A stretch of DNA of 64,000 nucleotides from Flavobacteriaceae bacterium (GTDB lineage Bacteria; Bacteroidota; Bacteroidia; Flavobacteriales; Flavobacteriaceae), in the NCBI GenBank assembly GCA_016744415.1, contig JADGEL010000002.1:372001-436000 (forward strand), given 5' to 3'. A program made the position numbers and the translations under genes. The notes beneath the pieces were generated by a model, which saw nothing but the letters and a program-made list of their open reading frames with translations, was not told where the DNA came from and ran no database searches. Positions 17,048 through 25,247 of this stretch are shown piece after piece; within the stretch, counting starts at the first letter, position 1; every line of letters starts with the position of its first letter.

Positions 17048-19381
17048 TTAAAAATTATAGCGTATTCCTGTATGAAATGCTCTAGGGTTTCCTACAGAGT
17101 AGCTATTCTCACTTCTATATTTATTATAGGATGCTCTAACAGCATATAAATCGTCAAAAATATTAAGAGCATGTACCCAAATTTCGAAGTTTTTAAACCC
17201 GTAAGAAGCTCTTAAATTAAAAATATTATGTCCTTCATAGGTTGCAGTACTAAAAGTACCATCTCCATTATCAATTTGATTTTCAAAACTTGTATTGTAT
17301 TTTCCAATCAATTCATACTCAGCAGCAATATTAAAATTTTTCAAAAATGTTGGTTTATAGCTAACAGTTGTTAAACCAATTAAACTAGGTGCTGTTTCCA
17401 TATCTGTATCTGAATAATCTACACCTCCTTCATAAAAGTTAACATATCTATGTTTTGCATAACTACCGTTATGAGAAATTGATAGGCTTTCAATAGGAAA
17501 ATAGGTTATTCCGTACTCTATACCATATGATCTCGTTTTACCTGCATTAGCATTATAATATTCATCATTTTCATCTCTCAAAGTAATTAAAGTATTTTTT
17601 CCATCTAATAAATAAAGAGCAGCATCTAGTTTTAGTTTTTTACCATTTACAAAATAAGCTCCAATTTCATAATTATTATATACACTTGGTTTTAGTTCAA
17701 ACACCTCTCCTCCTACTCCAACATACTTATTACGGTATAATGTTGATGTTTGTGGTGGAGTGAATCCGTTAGAATAGTTGGTATACAATCCAATTTTATT
17801 TGAAAAGTTATAATTCACCCCTAGTTTCGGTGCGAAATTATCATATTCGGATCTAGTATCTTGAGCTCCTGCTTGCCCATCAATTCTGTTATTGTAATCA
17901 TATACAAACTTATCATATCTTAAAGCTGCTGATATTTTCAAGGCATCTATAGGCGATATTTCGTATTGAAAATATGCTGCATAGTTTAAGATGTCAGCAT
18001 CATAGTTTAAAATATAATCTCCTTCATTTTGAGTATAACCTATATTTTTTCCTGTAGCAGGATCTACAATCACTTCAATTCTTTCAGCCACATAATCTTG
18101 CGGAGAAAAATCTAAAGAGGCACCTACAATTAAAGAGGAGTTATGAATGTTAAAATCTAATTTATGCTGAACTAAACCAACAATACTATTAAACTGATTA
18201 GAGTTAATCTCACCGCTTCCGCTTCCATTTAATTGCCCAAAATCTCTAAATTGACGAATTCTATATGATGGGATTTGATCCATCTTATTGTCTCTATAAA
18301 TTACATTGAATGATGTTTTATTCTGATCATTCCAATATTTTTCTACAGTAGATCTAAATCTAAAAGACAAAGCGTCTCTCTCTGTAAATGTTTGATCACT
18401 TTCATAGTTTCCATCAGAATAATCTGATTCACTAAGTGAACCACTCATGTCTGACCTATAATCTACCACATCTAATACATTTACCCATTTAGTAGTTTCA
18501 TTAAAATCTAATACTGTTTTAAAAGTAATAGCTAATTTTTCATAATCACTATGTTCTATTGGGCCATCTTTTCTATTTGTGAATTGAGCCCCTAAATAAA
18601 ATCCAAATTTTTCACTATCATGTGTGTCAACTTCAAATTCGTATCGCTTTAATCCCAAATCATTTATTTGAAAAGAGGCACTTCCGTTAACACCTGGTCT
18701 TGGGCTTTTAGTGATATAGTTAAAGCTCCCTCCAATAGACTCACTACCATAAATACTAGATGATGGGCCTTTTAAAACTTCTATTCTATCAAAAGAAAGA
18801 CTGTTCATTTCTAACAAAGCATTGTGGTTAAAAACAGCAGTTGGTCTAATTGGCAACCCATCTTCTAAATACAAAAACAATGATTTGGTTGATATTGGTG
18901 ACCTGACCGACATAAAATGCTGCTCATTACCAGATGCTTTTGATGTTGACATATATACCCCGGGTGCCTGATTAACAAGCTGTTCAATTCCAAAAGCTTT
19001 TGCATCTTTTATTTCAGAAGAGTTTATGACTGCAATTGCAGCTGGTACATCTTTTCTTTTTTGTTGTTCTCTACTCGCAGTAATTATTACTTCACTCAAT
19101 GTTTCTGATTGAAGCTCTAATTGAATAGTATTAAATTCTGATGTCAATACTAATCTTATAGATTTATACCCTACGTAGCTTACCATCACCTCAGGGTTTC
19201 CTGTAATGGTTATGTTAAAGTTTCCTTCAATATCTGTTGCGACACCATTTCTATCATTTGAAATAATGTCAGCACCATATAAAGGTTGATTCTCTAAATT
19301 TATTATTTTTCCCCTATATGTAATCTGTGCATTGGCGGTAAAGCATAGCATTGCCAATACCATAAAATATATTTTTCTCAT
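17048..19381 (-). CDS. TonB-dependent receptor (second receptor of the metal locus)
   Basis: 777 aa: signal peptide 1-19 (ending FTANAQ), carboxypeptidase-regulatory-like domain (about 20-95), plug (about 108-230, with FDRIEVLKGPSSSIYGSESIGG) and a large barrel ending RAFHTGIRYNF. It lacks the CxxxM/HxM pair of the neighbouring receptor. A histidine/methionine-bearing plug segment NEQHFMSVRS is visible but not diagnostic. The substrate is unknown; linkage to a CNGKCYL protein and a CQCC protein suggests a metal or metal chelate. It is 147 bases downstream of copy 2 of the small protein and 11 bases upstream of the BNR-repeat gene. Confidence 0.85.
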   Translation of the reverse strand: MRKIYFMVLAMLCFTANAQITYRGKIINLENQPLYGADIISNDRNGVATDIEGNFNITITGNPEVMVSYVGYKSIRLVLTSEFNTIQLELQSETLSEVIITASREQQKRKDVPAAIAVINSSEIKDAKAFGIEQLVNQAPGVYMSTSKASGNEQHFMSVRSPISTKSLFLYLEDGLPIRPTAVFNHNALLEMNSLSFDRIEVLKGPSSSIYGSESIGGSFNYITKSPRPGVNGSASFQINDLGLKRYEFEVDTHDSEKFGFYLGAQFTNRKDGPIEHSDYEKLAITFKTVLDFNETTKWVNVLDVVDYRSDMSGSLSESDYSDGNYESDQTFTERDALSFRFRSTVEKYWNDQNKTSFNVIYRDNKMDQIPSYRIRQFRDFGQLNGSGSGEINSNQFNSIVGLVQHKLDFNIHNSSLIVGASLDFSPQDYVAERIEVIVDPATGKNIGYTQNEGDYILNYDADILNYAAYFQYEISPIDALKISAALRYDKFVYDYNNRIDGQAGAQDTRSEYDNFAPKLGVNYNFSNKIGLYTNYSNGFTPPQTSTLYRNKYVGVGGEVFELKPSVYNNYEIGAYFVNGKKLKLDAALYLLDGKNTLITLRDENDEYYNANAGKTRSYGIEYGITYFPIESLSISHNGSYAKHRYVNFYEGGVDYSDTDMETAPSLIGLTTVSYKPTFLKNFNIAAEYELIGKYNTSFENQIDNGDGTFSTATYEGHNIFNLRASYGFKNFEIWVHALNIFDDLYAVRASYNKYRSENSYSVGNPRAFHTGIRYNF

Positions 19382-19456
19382 TGTATTTTAAACTAAATTT
19401 TTATTGTCTACACCATACATTATACCCCAAGGCAATTTAATTACCCTAGAACATAT

Positions 19457-19504
19457 GGCATTCTACATTTGTATTAAATCGTATTTAGAAGAATGTCTAA
19501 ATCG
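19457..19504. promoter_or_regulatory. Operator-like repeats upstream of the second TonB receptor
   Basis: GGCATTCT (19457-19464) and AGAATGTC (19490-19497) form an inverted repeat with one mismatch, and TAAATCG occurs twice as a direct repeat (19475-19481 and 19498-19504). They sit 76-123 bases upstream of the receptor start. A regulatory role is only inferred. Confidence 0.3.
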
Positions 19505-19528
19505 AGTTAAGAGTGACGAAATAAAAAC

Positions 19529-19903
19529 TTAAACAATTGGTGGTCTAAAAAGTGAACTAGAATATCTCTGTGGATTTTCTGAAAGGTTTGAAAAATGAGT
19601 TTCATTAAACTCTTCAACTTCTTTAAAAGTGAAAGAAATAAAATTAACTAAAGAAACTGGATACTTTGACAAATCTATTTGAGGAACAGAATGATCATGT
19701 GCATCTTGCTTATTAGCCTTTTTTAGTTGCTTCTCTAAATAACATTTTCCGTTACAAGCCAAGGATGGCTTGTCGCGATTCTCACACAAAACACTTGCTA
19801 TGTATTCTTTGTTAGAATAATATTCAATTAAAGGGATTACAGGCTGCAACATAGCTACCAAGTAAAGCATATAAAAAAAAGTTCCTAAAATTTGTTGCTT
19901 CAA
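19529..19903 (-). CDS. Small membrane protein with CNGKCYL motif (copy 2)
   Basis: About 124 aa from a TTG at 19903, chosen because it aligns with the ATG of copy 1 (copy 1 MKQQVLGTFFYMLYL, copy 2 LKQQILGTFFYMLYL). A TTG at 19924 could add seven residues. The TM segment, VLCENRDKPSLACNGKCYLE and a histidine-bearing linker QDAHDHS are conserved, while the C-terminal third diverges before a final LFRPPIV. The two copies are nearly identical in DNA through the cysteine core. It is 45 bases from the end of menA and 147 bases before the receptor gene. Confidence 0.75.
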   Translation of the reverse strand: MKQQILGTFFYMLYLVAMLQPVIPLIEYYSNKEYIASVLCENRDKPSLACNGKCYLEKQLKKANKQDAHDHSVPQIDLSKYPVSLVNFISFTFKEVEEFNETHFSNLSENPQRYSSSLFRPPIV

Positions 19904-19968
19904 CCTTTTAATTCTTTGGCGCAAAAATATATTAAATTAATCAATTGAAAGGTGATTTTTACTAGTAG

Positions 19969-20928
19969 TTAAATAATAAAGCCTATCCCTAAAAGAATTG
20001 AAAATAAAAAAGTGCTTAATGCTAACTTTTTTAACTCAGGGTCTAAGTCCTGCGGATTCTTATTTTTTACCACTTTAGCCAAATGCATAAAAATTGGAAT
20101 GTATGCAATCATAAATAGCAATTGTGTTGGAGATTTATATTGAATGGTTACAAATAATAAAGTACACATAAAAGAAGCAATGATTAAAAAATAATGGTAA
20201 TACTTAGCTCTTTCTGCTCCAATTTTAACCACCAAAGTGTTTTTTTTGGATTTCGTATCAGAGAGTTGATCGCGCATGTTATTCAAATTCAAAACCCCAG
20301 CACTTAACATTCCGACTGATGCTGCTGGTAAAAAAATCGCAGTATGTAACTGCTTCGTATACAAAAAATAAGACCCTACTACACTCAACAAACCAAAAAA
20401 GAGAAATACAAATACATCTCCTAATCCACTATAACCATAGGCATTTTTACCAACTGTATATTTTATTGCTGCGGCAATACTTGCGACTCCCAATCCAAAA
20501 AAGAGAACTGAATATCCAAAATTTTCTTTTCCAAAAGAAACATAAATCAGTAGTAATGCTATACATAAAGTAATGATACTTGTAATAATAATTGTAGTAA
20601 GCATTTGTTTTGGAGTTATGGCTCCACTTTGTAAAGATCGTATTGGACCAACTCTATCTTCATTATCTGTTCCTTTAACACCATCACCATAATCATTGGC
20701 AAAATTTGAAAGTATTTGCAAACCTAAAGTTGTGAGAATTGCTAACCAAAAAATTGGAGAAATCAAAACTGATGGAGTACCAAAACAATACATGCTAATT
20801 ACTGCATCTTCACTTTCAAAATAATTACTAATCACATCTCTATTTCCTAATATTGAACCAACAATAATCCCAGAAATAGATAATGGTAAAGTTCTTAATC
20901 TTGCGGCTTGGATGTAGTGTTTAAACAT
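19969..20928 (-). CDS. menA: 1,4-dihydroxy-2-naphthoate polyprenyltransferase
   Basis: 319 aa UbiA-family integral membrane prenyltransferase with eight to nine hydrophobic segments. It joins the polyprenyl chain to DHNA, making demethylmenaquinone. The first aspartate motif reads NFANDYGDGVKGTDNEDR (NDxxDxxxD) and the second NLNNMRDQLSDTKSKK, as in MenA. An N-terminal YIQAARLRTLPLSISGI is typical. It is the last gene of the long operon that begins at 26.3 kb, 3 bases after the Fe-S protein gene. Confidence 0.92.
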   Translation of the reverse strand: MFKHYIQAARLRTLPLSISGIIVGSILGNRDVISNYFESEDAVISMYCFGTPSVLISPIFWLAILTTLGLQILSNFANDYGDGVKGTDNEDRVGPIRSLQSGAITPKQMLTTIIITSIITLCIALLLIYVSFGKENFGYSVLFFGLGVASIAAAIKYTVGKNAYGYSGLGDVFVFLFFGLLSVVGSYFLYTKQLHTAIFLPAASVGMLSAGVLNLNNMRDQLSDTKSKKNTLVVKIGAERAKYYHYFLIIASFMCTLLFVTIQYKSPTQLLFMIAYIPIFMHLAKVVKNKNPQDLDPELKKLALSTFLFSILLGIGFII

Positions 20929-20931
20929 AGC

Positions 20932-21708
20932 TTACAAAGCTTCAGCATTCGCAATTAATTCCGCAATATCTAAGACCTGAATACTATCTTCTTTATTGGT
21001 AGATTTTACACCATCAGTCATCATGGTGTTGCAATAAGGACATCCTGTTGCAATAATATCTGGTTTGGTTTCAATTGCCTCTTCAGTGCGCTCTAAAAAA
21101 ATTTCTTTGTCTCCTTTTTCAGCATCTTTAAACATCTGTGCTCCTCCAGCACCACAGCATAAAGCATTGTTTTTGTTGCGTTTCATTTCTACAAGATTCA
21201 CTCCTAATTTACGAATCAAATCTCTTGGTGATTCATACTCATCATTTGCTCTTCCTAAATAACACGGGTCATGAAAAGTAATGCGTTCTCCATTCATTGG
21301 TTTGCTTAATATCAATCTTCCGTCATCTATCAATTGTTTGATAAATTGTGTATGGTGATATACTTCATAAGCACCTCCCAAATCTGGATATTCATTTTTA
21401 AGCGTATTGAAAGAATGTGGATCACAAGTCACAATTTTTTTAACTTCATAAGCATTCATTACCTCAATATTGGTCATGGCTTGCATTTGAAATAAAAATT
21501 CATTACCAGCTCTTTTTGCAGCATCACCTGTAGAACTTTCTTCGGTACCCAACACAGCAAAATCTACATTTGCTTTGTTTAAAATTTTTACAAAAGCTCT
21601 TGTTATTTTTTTTGCTCTGTCATCAAAACTCCCTGCAGACCCAACCCAAAACAACACTTCTGGTTGTTTGCCTTGTGCCATCATTTCTGCCATTGTTGGT
21701 ACATTCAT
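20932..21708 (-). CDS. (Fe-S)-binding protein with CCG domains
   Basis: 258 aa with two CCG (heterodisulfide reductase B-like) motifs: DPCYLGRAND with ALCCGAGGAQM, and ATGCPYCNTMM near the C-terminus; the first half has a degenerate copy (CDPHSFNTLKNEYP). Such domains bind noncubane Fe-S clusters in LutA, GlpC and HdrB. It pairs with the membrane-anchored Fe-S subunit at 22218-23525, probably as a menaquinone-linked oxidoreductase. The electron donor is unknown. Confidence 0.85.
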   Translation of the reverse strand: MNVPTMAEMMAQGKQPEVLFWVGSAGSFDDRAKKITRAFVKILNKANVDFAVLGTEESSTGDAAKRAGNEFLFQMQAMTNIEVMNAYEVKKIVTCDPHSFNTLKNEYPDLGGAYEVYHHTQFIKQLIDDGRLILSKPMNGERITFHDPCYLGRANDEYESPRDLIRKLGVNLVEMKRNKNNALCCGAGGAQMFKDAEKGDKEIFLERTEEAIETKPDIIATGCPYCNTMMTDGVKSTNKEDSIQVLDIAELIANAEAL

Positions 21709-21730
21709 ACAATTCTATTTTTAGTATATT

Positions 21731-22177
21731 TTATTCGTGCTGACCATCATCAAAAACTTCAATGGTTACTTCTTTTTCAATTAAATCAGTAAACTCACCT
21801 CTATATCTCGTGGCTTTTACCAAGTGATTATCTATCCAGTGATAGTTACCTCCTCTTGGTTTACCCATTAATAAACTATGGTATTTAAATCCGTTTCTAT
21901 TTAACCACTCAGTAGTCACTTCTCTATGAGTTTCAGTTCTTGAAGTAAAAAAACAGATGATATGCCCTTCGTCATACCATTTATTCAAGGTAACCAAAGC
22001 GTCTGCAAAAGGTTCGCAAGTTGCCATTCTTTCTGGTTCTTCATTTGGAATATCTTCTGTAACGGTCCCATCAATATCTATTAAATAATTTTTTACGTTG
22101 CCTGATAAAATTGGGCTTAATAAATTTCCTTCTCCATCTTTTAGCTCACTTAACTCTTTGTCTGTTTTTGTCTTCAT
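21731..22177 (-). CDS. HAD-like hydrolase family protein
   Basis: 148 aa. YLIDIDGTVTED carries the HAD motif I (DxDGT) with both aspartates, CFFTSRTETH resembles motif II with S/T, and GKPRGGNYHWIDNHLVK provides the motif III lysine and a reduced motif IV. The protein is short and without a large cap, resembling small nucleotide or sugar phosphatases. Database names such as phosphoheptose isomerase for similar flavobacterial proteins are not supported, as no SIS fold is visible. It is embedded between the two Fe-S genes; its substrate is unknown. Confidence 0.75.
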   Translation of the reverse strand: MKTKTDKELSELKDGEGNLLSPILSGNVKNYLIDIDGTVTEDIPNEEPERMATCEPFADALVTLNKWYDEGHIICFFTSRTETHREVTTEWLNRNGFKYHSLLMGKPRGGNYHWIDNHLVKATRYRGEFTDLIEKEVTIEVFDDGQHE

Positions 22178-22217
22178 TCTAAAAATTCTGTATTGTTGTG
22201 TTATTATTTTTTGTTGC

Positions 22218-23525
22218 TTATTCGTCTTTCCAATTCAGGCGATCCATTTGACTGTATTGCCAAGGTGCTCCATTATTTTCAATATTGGTCATCATCATGT
22301 TTAATTCTTGTGGAGCTGCTGATTGCTCCATCACCAAATACCTACGCATATCCATAATAATGGATAGTGGGTCAATACTTACGGGGCATTCCTCAACGCA
22401 AGCATTGCAACTTGTACAAGCCCACAATTCTTCTGGAGTTATATAATCATTCAACAATTGCTTGCCATCGTCTTTAATTTCTCCTTTATTTTGATCGATG
22501 TTTTTACCTACTTCTTCTACTCTATCACGTGTTTTCATCATGATGGCTCTCGGCGACAATTCCTTCCCAGTAATATTTGCAGGACACACCGAAGTACATC
22601 TACCACATTCGGTACATGTATAAGCATTCATCAATTGCACCCAATTTAAATCTGTAACATCACTTGCACCAAATTTTTCTGGCACTTCATCTTCGACACC
22701 TTCAGGAGCCGAAGCAAATGGATCTATATTTGGATCCATCATCATTTGCACTTCTTTGGTTACATTTTTATCATTTGGAAATTGTCCTTTTGGGTTTAAA
22801 TTGGCATAAAAAGTATTTGGAAATGCTAATAAAATATGTAGATGTTTTGAATAGTATAAATAATTAAGGAAGATGAAAATTCCGATAATGTGTACCCACC
22901 AAGCAGTCGTTTCAATTAAATGAAGTGTATCGTGACTCATACCATGAAACAAGCTTGCTACAAACTGACTGATTGGGTTTCCAGAATTTGCTTCTTGAAA
23001 ATGAACATCTGTAGCATTCATAATTAGGAATAAACTCATCAGCACCATTTCGAAATACAAAATATACAGTGCATCATTTTTAGGAAAACCTTTCATTTCT
23101 TTATTCCAAAATCTTGGAATGCGAAGCACCATTCTTCTAATCCAAAATACAATGACTGAGAACAATACTAAAAATGCTAAAACCTCGAAGCTACCGATTA
23201 GGAAAGAGTAAAGTCCTCCCATAAAACTTAAAGCACGATGCGTACCAAAAAGTCCGTCGATGATAATCTCAACCACTTCAATATTGATAATAACAAAACC
23301 TAAATACACAACTATATGAAGAATTCCGGCAACAGGACGTCTCACCATTTTTGATTGTCCAAGAGCAATACGTGTCATATTTCCCCATCTTTCTGATTTT
23401 TTATCAGAGCGATCAATATCTTTTCCTAGAAAAATATTTCGTTTTAGTTTTTTGATATTTCTAACAAAAAATCCTATTCCGAAAATTAATAATACTGCGA
23501 ATAATATGTTATCTATATACTGCAT
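22218..23525 (-). CDS. Membrane-bound 4Fe-4S oxidoreductase subunit (HdrD/NarI-like fusion)
   Basis: 435 aa. About five membrane segments lie in the first 260 residues (with histidines suited to haem binding, as in LHLIETTAWWVHIIG). A cytoplasmic part follows with two 4Fe-4S motifs: CTECGRCTSVCP and CTSCNACVEECP. This is the membrane/Fe-S module of GlpC/Hdr-type oxidoreductases that feed electrons to quinones. The catalytic CCG partner is encoded 500 bases downstream. Being in one operon with menA fits a menaquinone-linked role (inference). Confidence 0.88.
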   Translation of the reverse strand: MQYIDNILFAVLLIFGIGFFVRNIKKLKRNIFLGKDIDRSDKKSERWGNMTRIALGQSKMVRRPVAGILHIVVYLGFVIINIEVVEIIIDGLFGTHRALSFMGGLYSFLIGSFEVLAFLVLFSVIVFWIRRMVLRIPRFWNKEMKGFPKNDALYILYFEMVLMSLFLIMNATDVHFQEANSGNPISQFVASLFHGMSHDTLHLIETTAWWVHIIGIFIFLNYLYYSKHLHILLAFPNTFYANLNPKGQFPNDKNVTKEVQMMMDPNIDPFASAPEGVEDEVPEKFGASDVTDLNWVQLMNAYTCTECGRCTSVCPANITGKELSPRAIMMKTRDRVEEVGKNIDQNKGEIKDDGKQLLNDYITPEELWACTSCNACVEECPVSIDPLSIIMDMRRYLVMEQSAAPQELNMMMTNIENNGAPWQYSQMDRLNWKDE

Positions 23526-23531
23526 ACCTTT

Positions 23532-24137
23532 TTATTGATGGTTCCAATTATTTTCATCTAAGTTGTCATTTGGCGATAATCCAATAATATCACCTTCAGT
23601 TGATATTCCTAGTCCTAGCACCGTCCTATTGGCATAATTAAAATAGGCGGTAACTTGGTTAATTTCTAAAATCTCACCATCGGACAAATTTACGGATTTC
23701 ATCCGTTCTACATCTTCTAAGCTCAAAGTATCTAATGATTTTGTGAGTTTTTTAGCATATCGTAATCCTTCGACATATTTTTTTTCTAATATCATATTAA
23801 AAGCACCTAATTTTAAACCTTCTTTTAATTCGTAGGATTTTGCATCATCTTTTAACAATCTTTTTAATCCTTCAAAATGATGGGCAATACAATAATTACA
23901 ATTATTTAAAATACTCACATATACGCCAATAGTTTCTAAATACCATTTCGGCAAAGTGTTATTACTATTGTGAAGTGCATTTTTGTAAAGTGCCATATGA
24001 CCCGTCATAGTATGCGGTCTTAGGCTATGTGCCAACATAATATTATCGACATTGTTATTAGGTCCAGAAACTTTTTTGTATAATTTTTGTAGGCGACCTG
24101 TTGCTTTATGGAATGGGATTGTTTTGATCCAAGTCAT
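23532..24137 (-). CDS. AhpD/carboxymuconolactone decarboxylase-like protein
   Basis: 201 aa with the peroxidase-related CxxC motif in NNCNYCIAHHFEGL, including the downstream histidine of AhpD-like proteins, in an all-helical setting (MTGHMALYKNALHN before it). Such proteins act as alkylhydroperoxidase-type disulfide reductases or are uncharacterised. It is 6 bases before the Fe-S subunit gene and 8 bases after the MCE protein gene. Confidence 0.85.
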   Translation of the reverse strand: MTWIKTIPFHKATGRLQKLYKKVSGPNNNVDNIMLAHSLRPHTMTGHMALYKNALHNSNNTLPKWYLETIGVYVSILNNCNYCIAHHFEGLKRLLKDDAKSYELKEGLKLGAFNMILEKKYVEGLRYAKKLTKSLDTLSLEDVERMKSVNLSDGEILEINQVTAYFNYANRTVLGLGISTEGDIIGLSPNDNLDENNWNHQ

Positions 24138-24145
24138 ACTTCTTA

Positions 24146-25105
24146 CTATTTTTCAACTTCTTCTTTCGGTTGATACTCTTTTTCTTTTTTACCAAAAACA
24201 GAAAGGTGTACAAATCTTTTTGGATGCTCTTTTACTTCGCGTAATAATTCTTCTAATTCTTTAGAGGCATTTTCTAAATTGATGTACAAGCCATCATCTT
24301 TTAATAATTTTCCGACAGAACCTTCTCCGTTTTCCAATCCGCCTAAAATAGAATTTAACGATGTTACGGTAGTTTCTAATTTAGCAATTGTTTGTCCTAG
24401 ATTTGCATTGGTCAATGAATCTGATAGTTTTGCAAAATTATCGGTTATGACCTCAAGGTTGCTTAACGAGTTGTCTAACTTCAATTTATTATCTACAAGT
24501 AACACATCTAAGGATTCAGAAACTTGCTCAAAATTATTCATTGTTTCATTTAAGCTTGCAAAAGTTTTACGAAGGTTTTCTCTTGATTTTTGATCCAACA
24601 CTTGATTTAAGCCAACCAATAATGAATCGGCATTTATAATAACACTTTCTAGTTTTGTTTGTAAAGGCCCTAACTCTTCACTTAAAGACGAAAGCATATC
24701 TGACTCTACATGCCCTCTTAAATAATCGCCTGAAACAGCATTTTCACCATCATAAGAAGGGTCGATTGCTAAAGACATTCCGCCCATTAAGCTTGCGCTA
24801 TAAATTCTTGCAACACTTTCTTTAGAAAATTTAAAGTCATTCTCTACGCCAAACTCAACAACTAAAGTTCCTCTTTTTTCAGGCTTATCGTTAAACTCAA
24901 TACCAACAACTTTACCAACTTGATATCCATTAATTGTAACGGCACTTGCTGTATTAAGTCCTTTGATATCATTATATTCCGCAAAATAAGTTCTGCTTGT
25001 ATTTTTAAAAAGGTTTTGACCCTTCATATAATTATAACCCCAAATAAAGGCAGCAATAATAACAACTGATATAACCCCTGTTTTTAATTCTCTTGATATC
25101 TTCAT
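24146..25105 (-). CDS. MCE/MlaD-family lipid transport protein
   Basis: 319 aa: an N-terminal anchor (residues 8-25, GVISVVIIAAFIWGYNYM), an MCE domain (about 38-115, with YNDIKGLNTASAVTINGYQVGKVVGIEF) and a long helical C-terminal region (about 135-300) followed by a charged tail. MlaD-type proteins are substrate-binding hexamers of ABC phospholipid transporters that span the periplasm. The ABC components are not in this window. It follows the amidase gene by 142 bases. Confidence 0.9.
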   Translation of the reverse strand: MKISRELKTGVISVVIIAAFIWGYNYMKGQNLFKNTSRTYFAEYNDIKGLNTASAVTINGYQVGKVVGIEFNDKPEKRGTLVVEFGVENDFKFSKESVARIYSASLMGGMSLAIDPSYDGENAVSGDYLRGHVESDMLSSLSEELGPLQTKLESVIINADSLLVGLNQVLDQKSRENLRKTFASLNETMNNFEQVSESLDVLLVDNKLKLDNSLSNLEVITDNFAKLSDSLTNANLGQTIAKLETTVTSLNSILGGLENGEGSVGKLLKDDGLYINLENASKELEELLREVKEHPKRFVHLSVFGKKEKEYQPKEEVEK

Positions 25106-25247
25106 ATGCTAAATTCTTATTTTCTTAAGCGGTACATATGTGTTCGCTATTAATCATTTAATTGAGTTCAGAAATTTTTCTTAGCTCGGTTCAAAATATT
25201 GATTTTTTAAAAAACAATATTACTAATTTTTTGCGAGCTACTCTTGT

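Noticed and set aside
17048-19381. A second copper receptor
   Set aside because: The CxxxM and HxM motifs of the neighbouring receptor are absent; only locus context points to metal.
21731-22177. Phosphoheptose isomerase, a name used for similar proteins
   Set aside because: The sequence has a HAD DxDGT motif and no SIS isomerase fold, so HAD hydrolase is the supported call.
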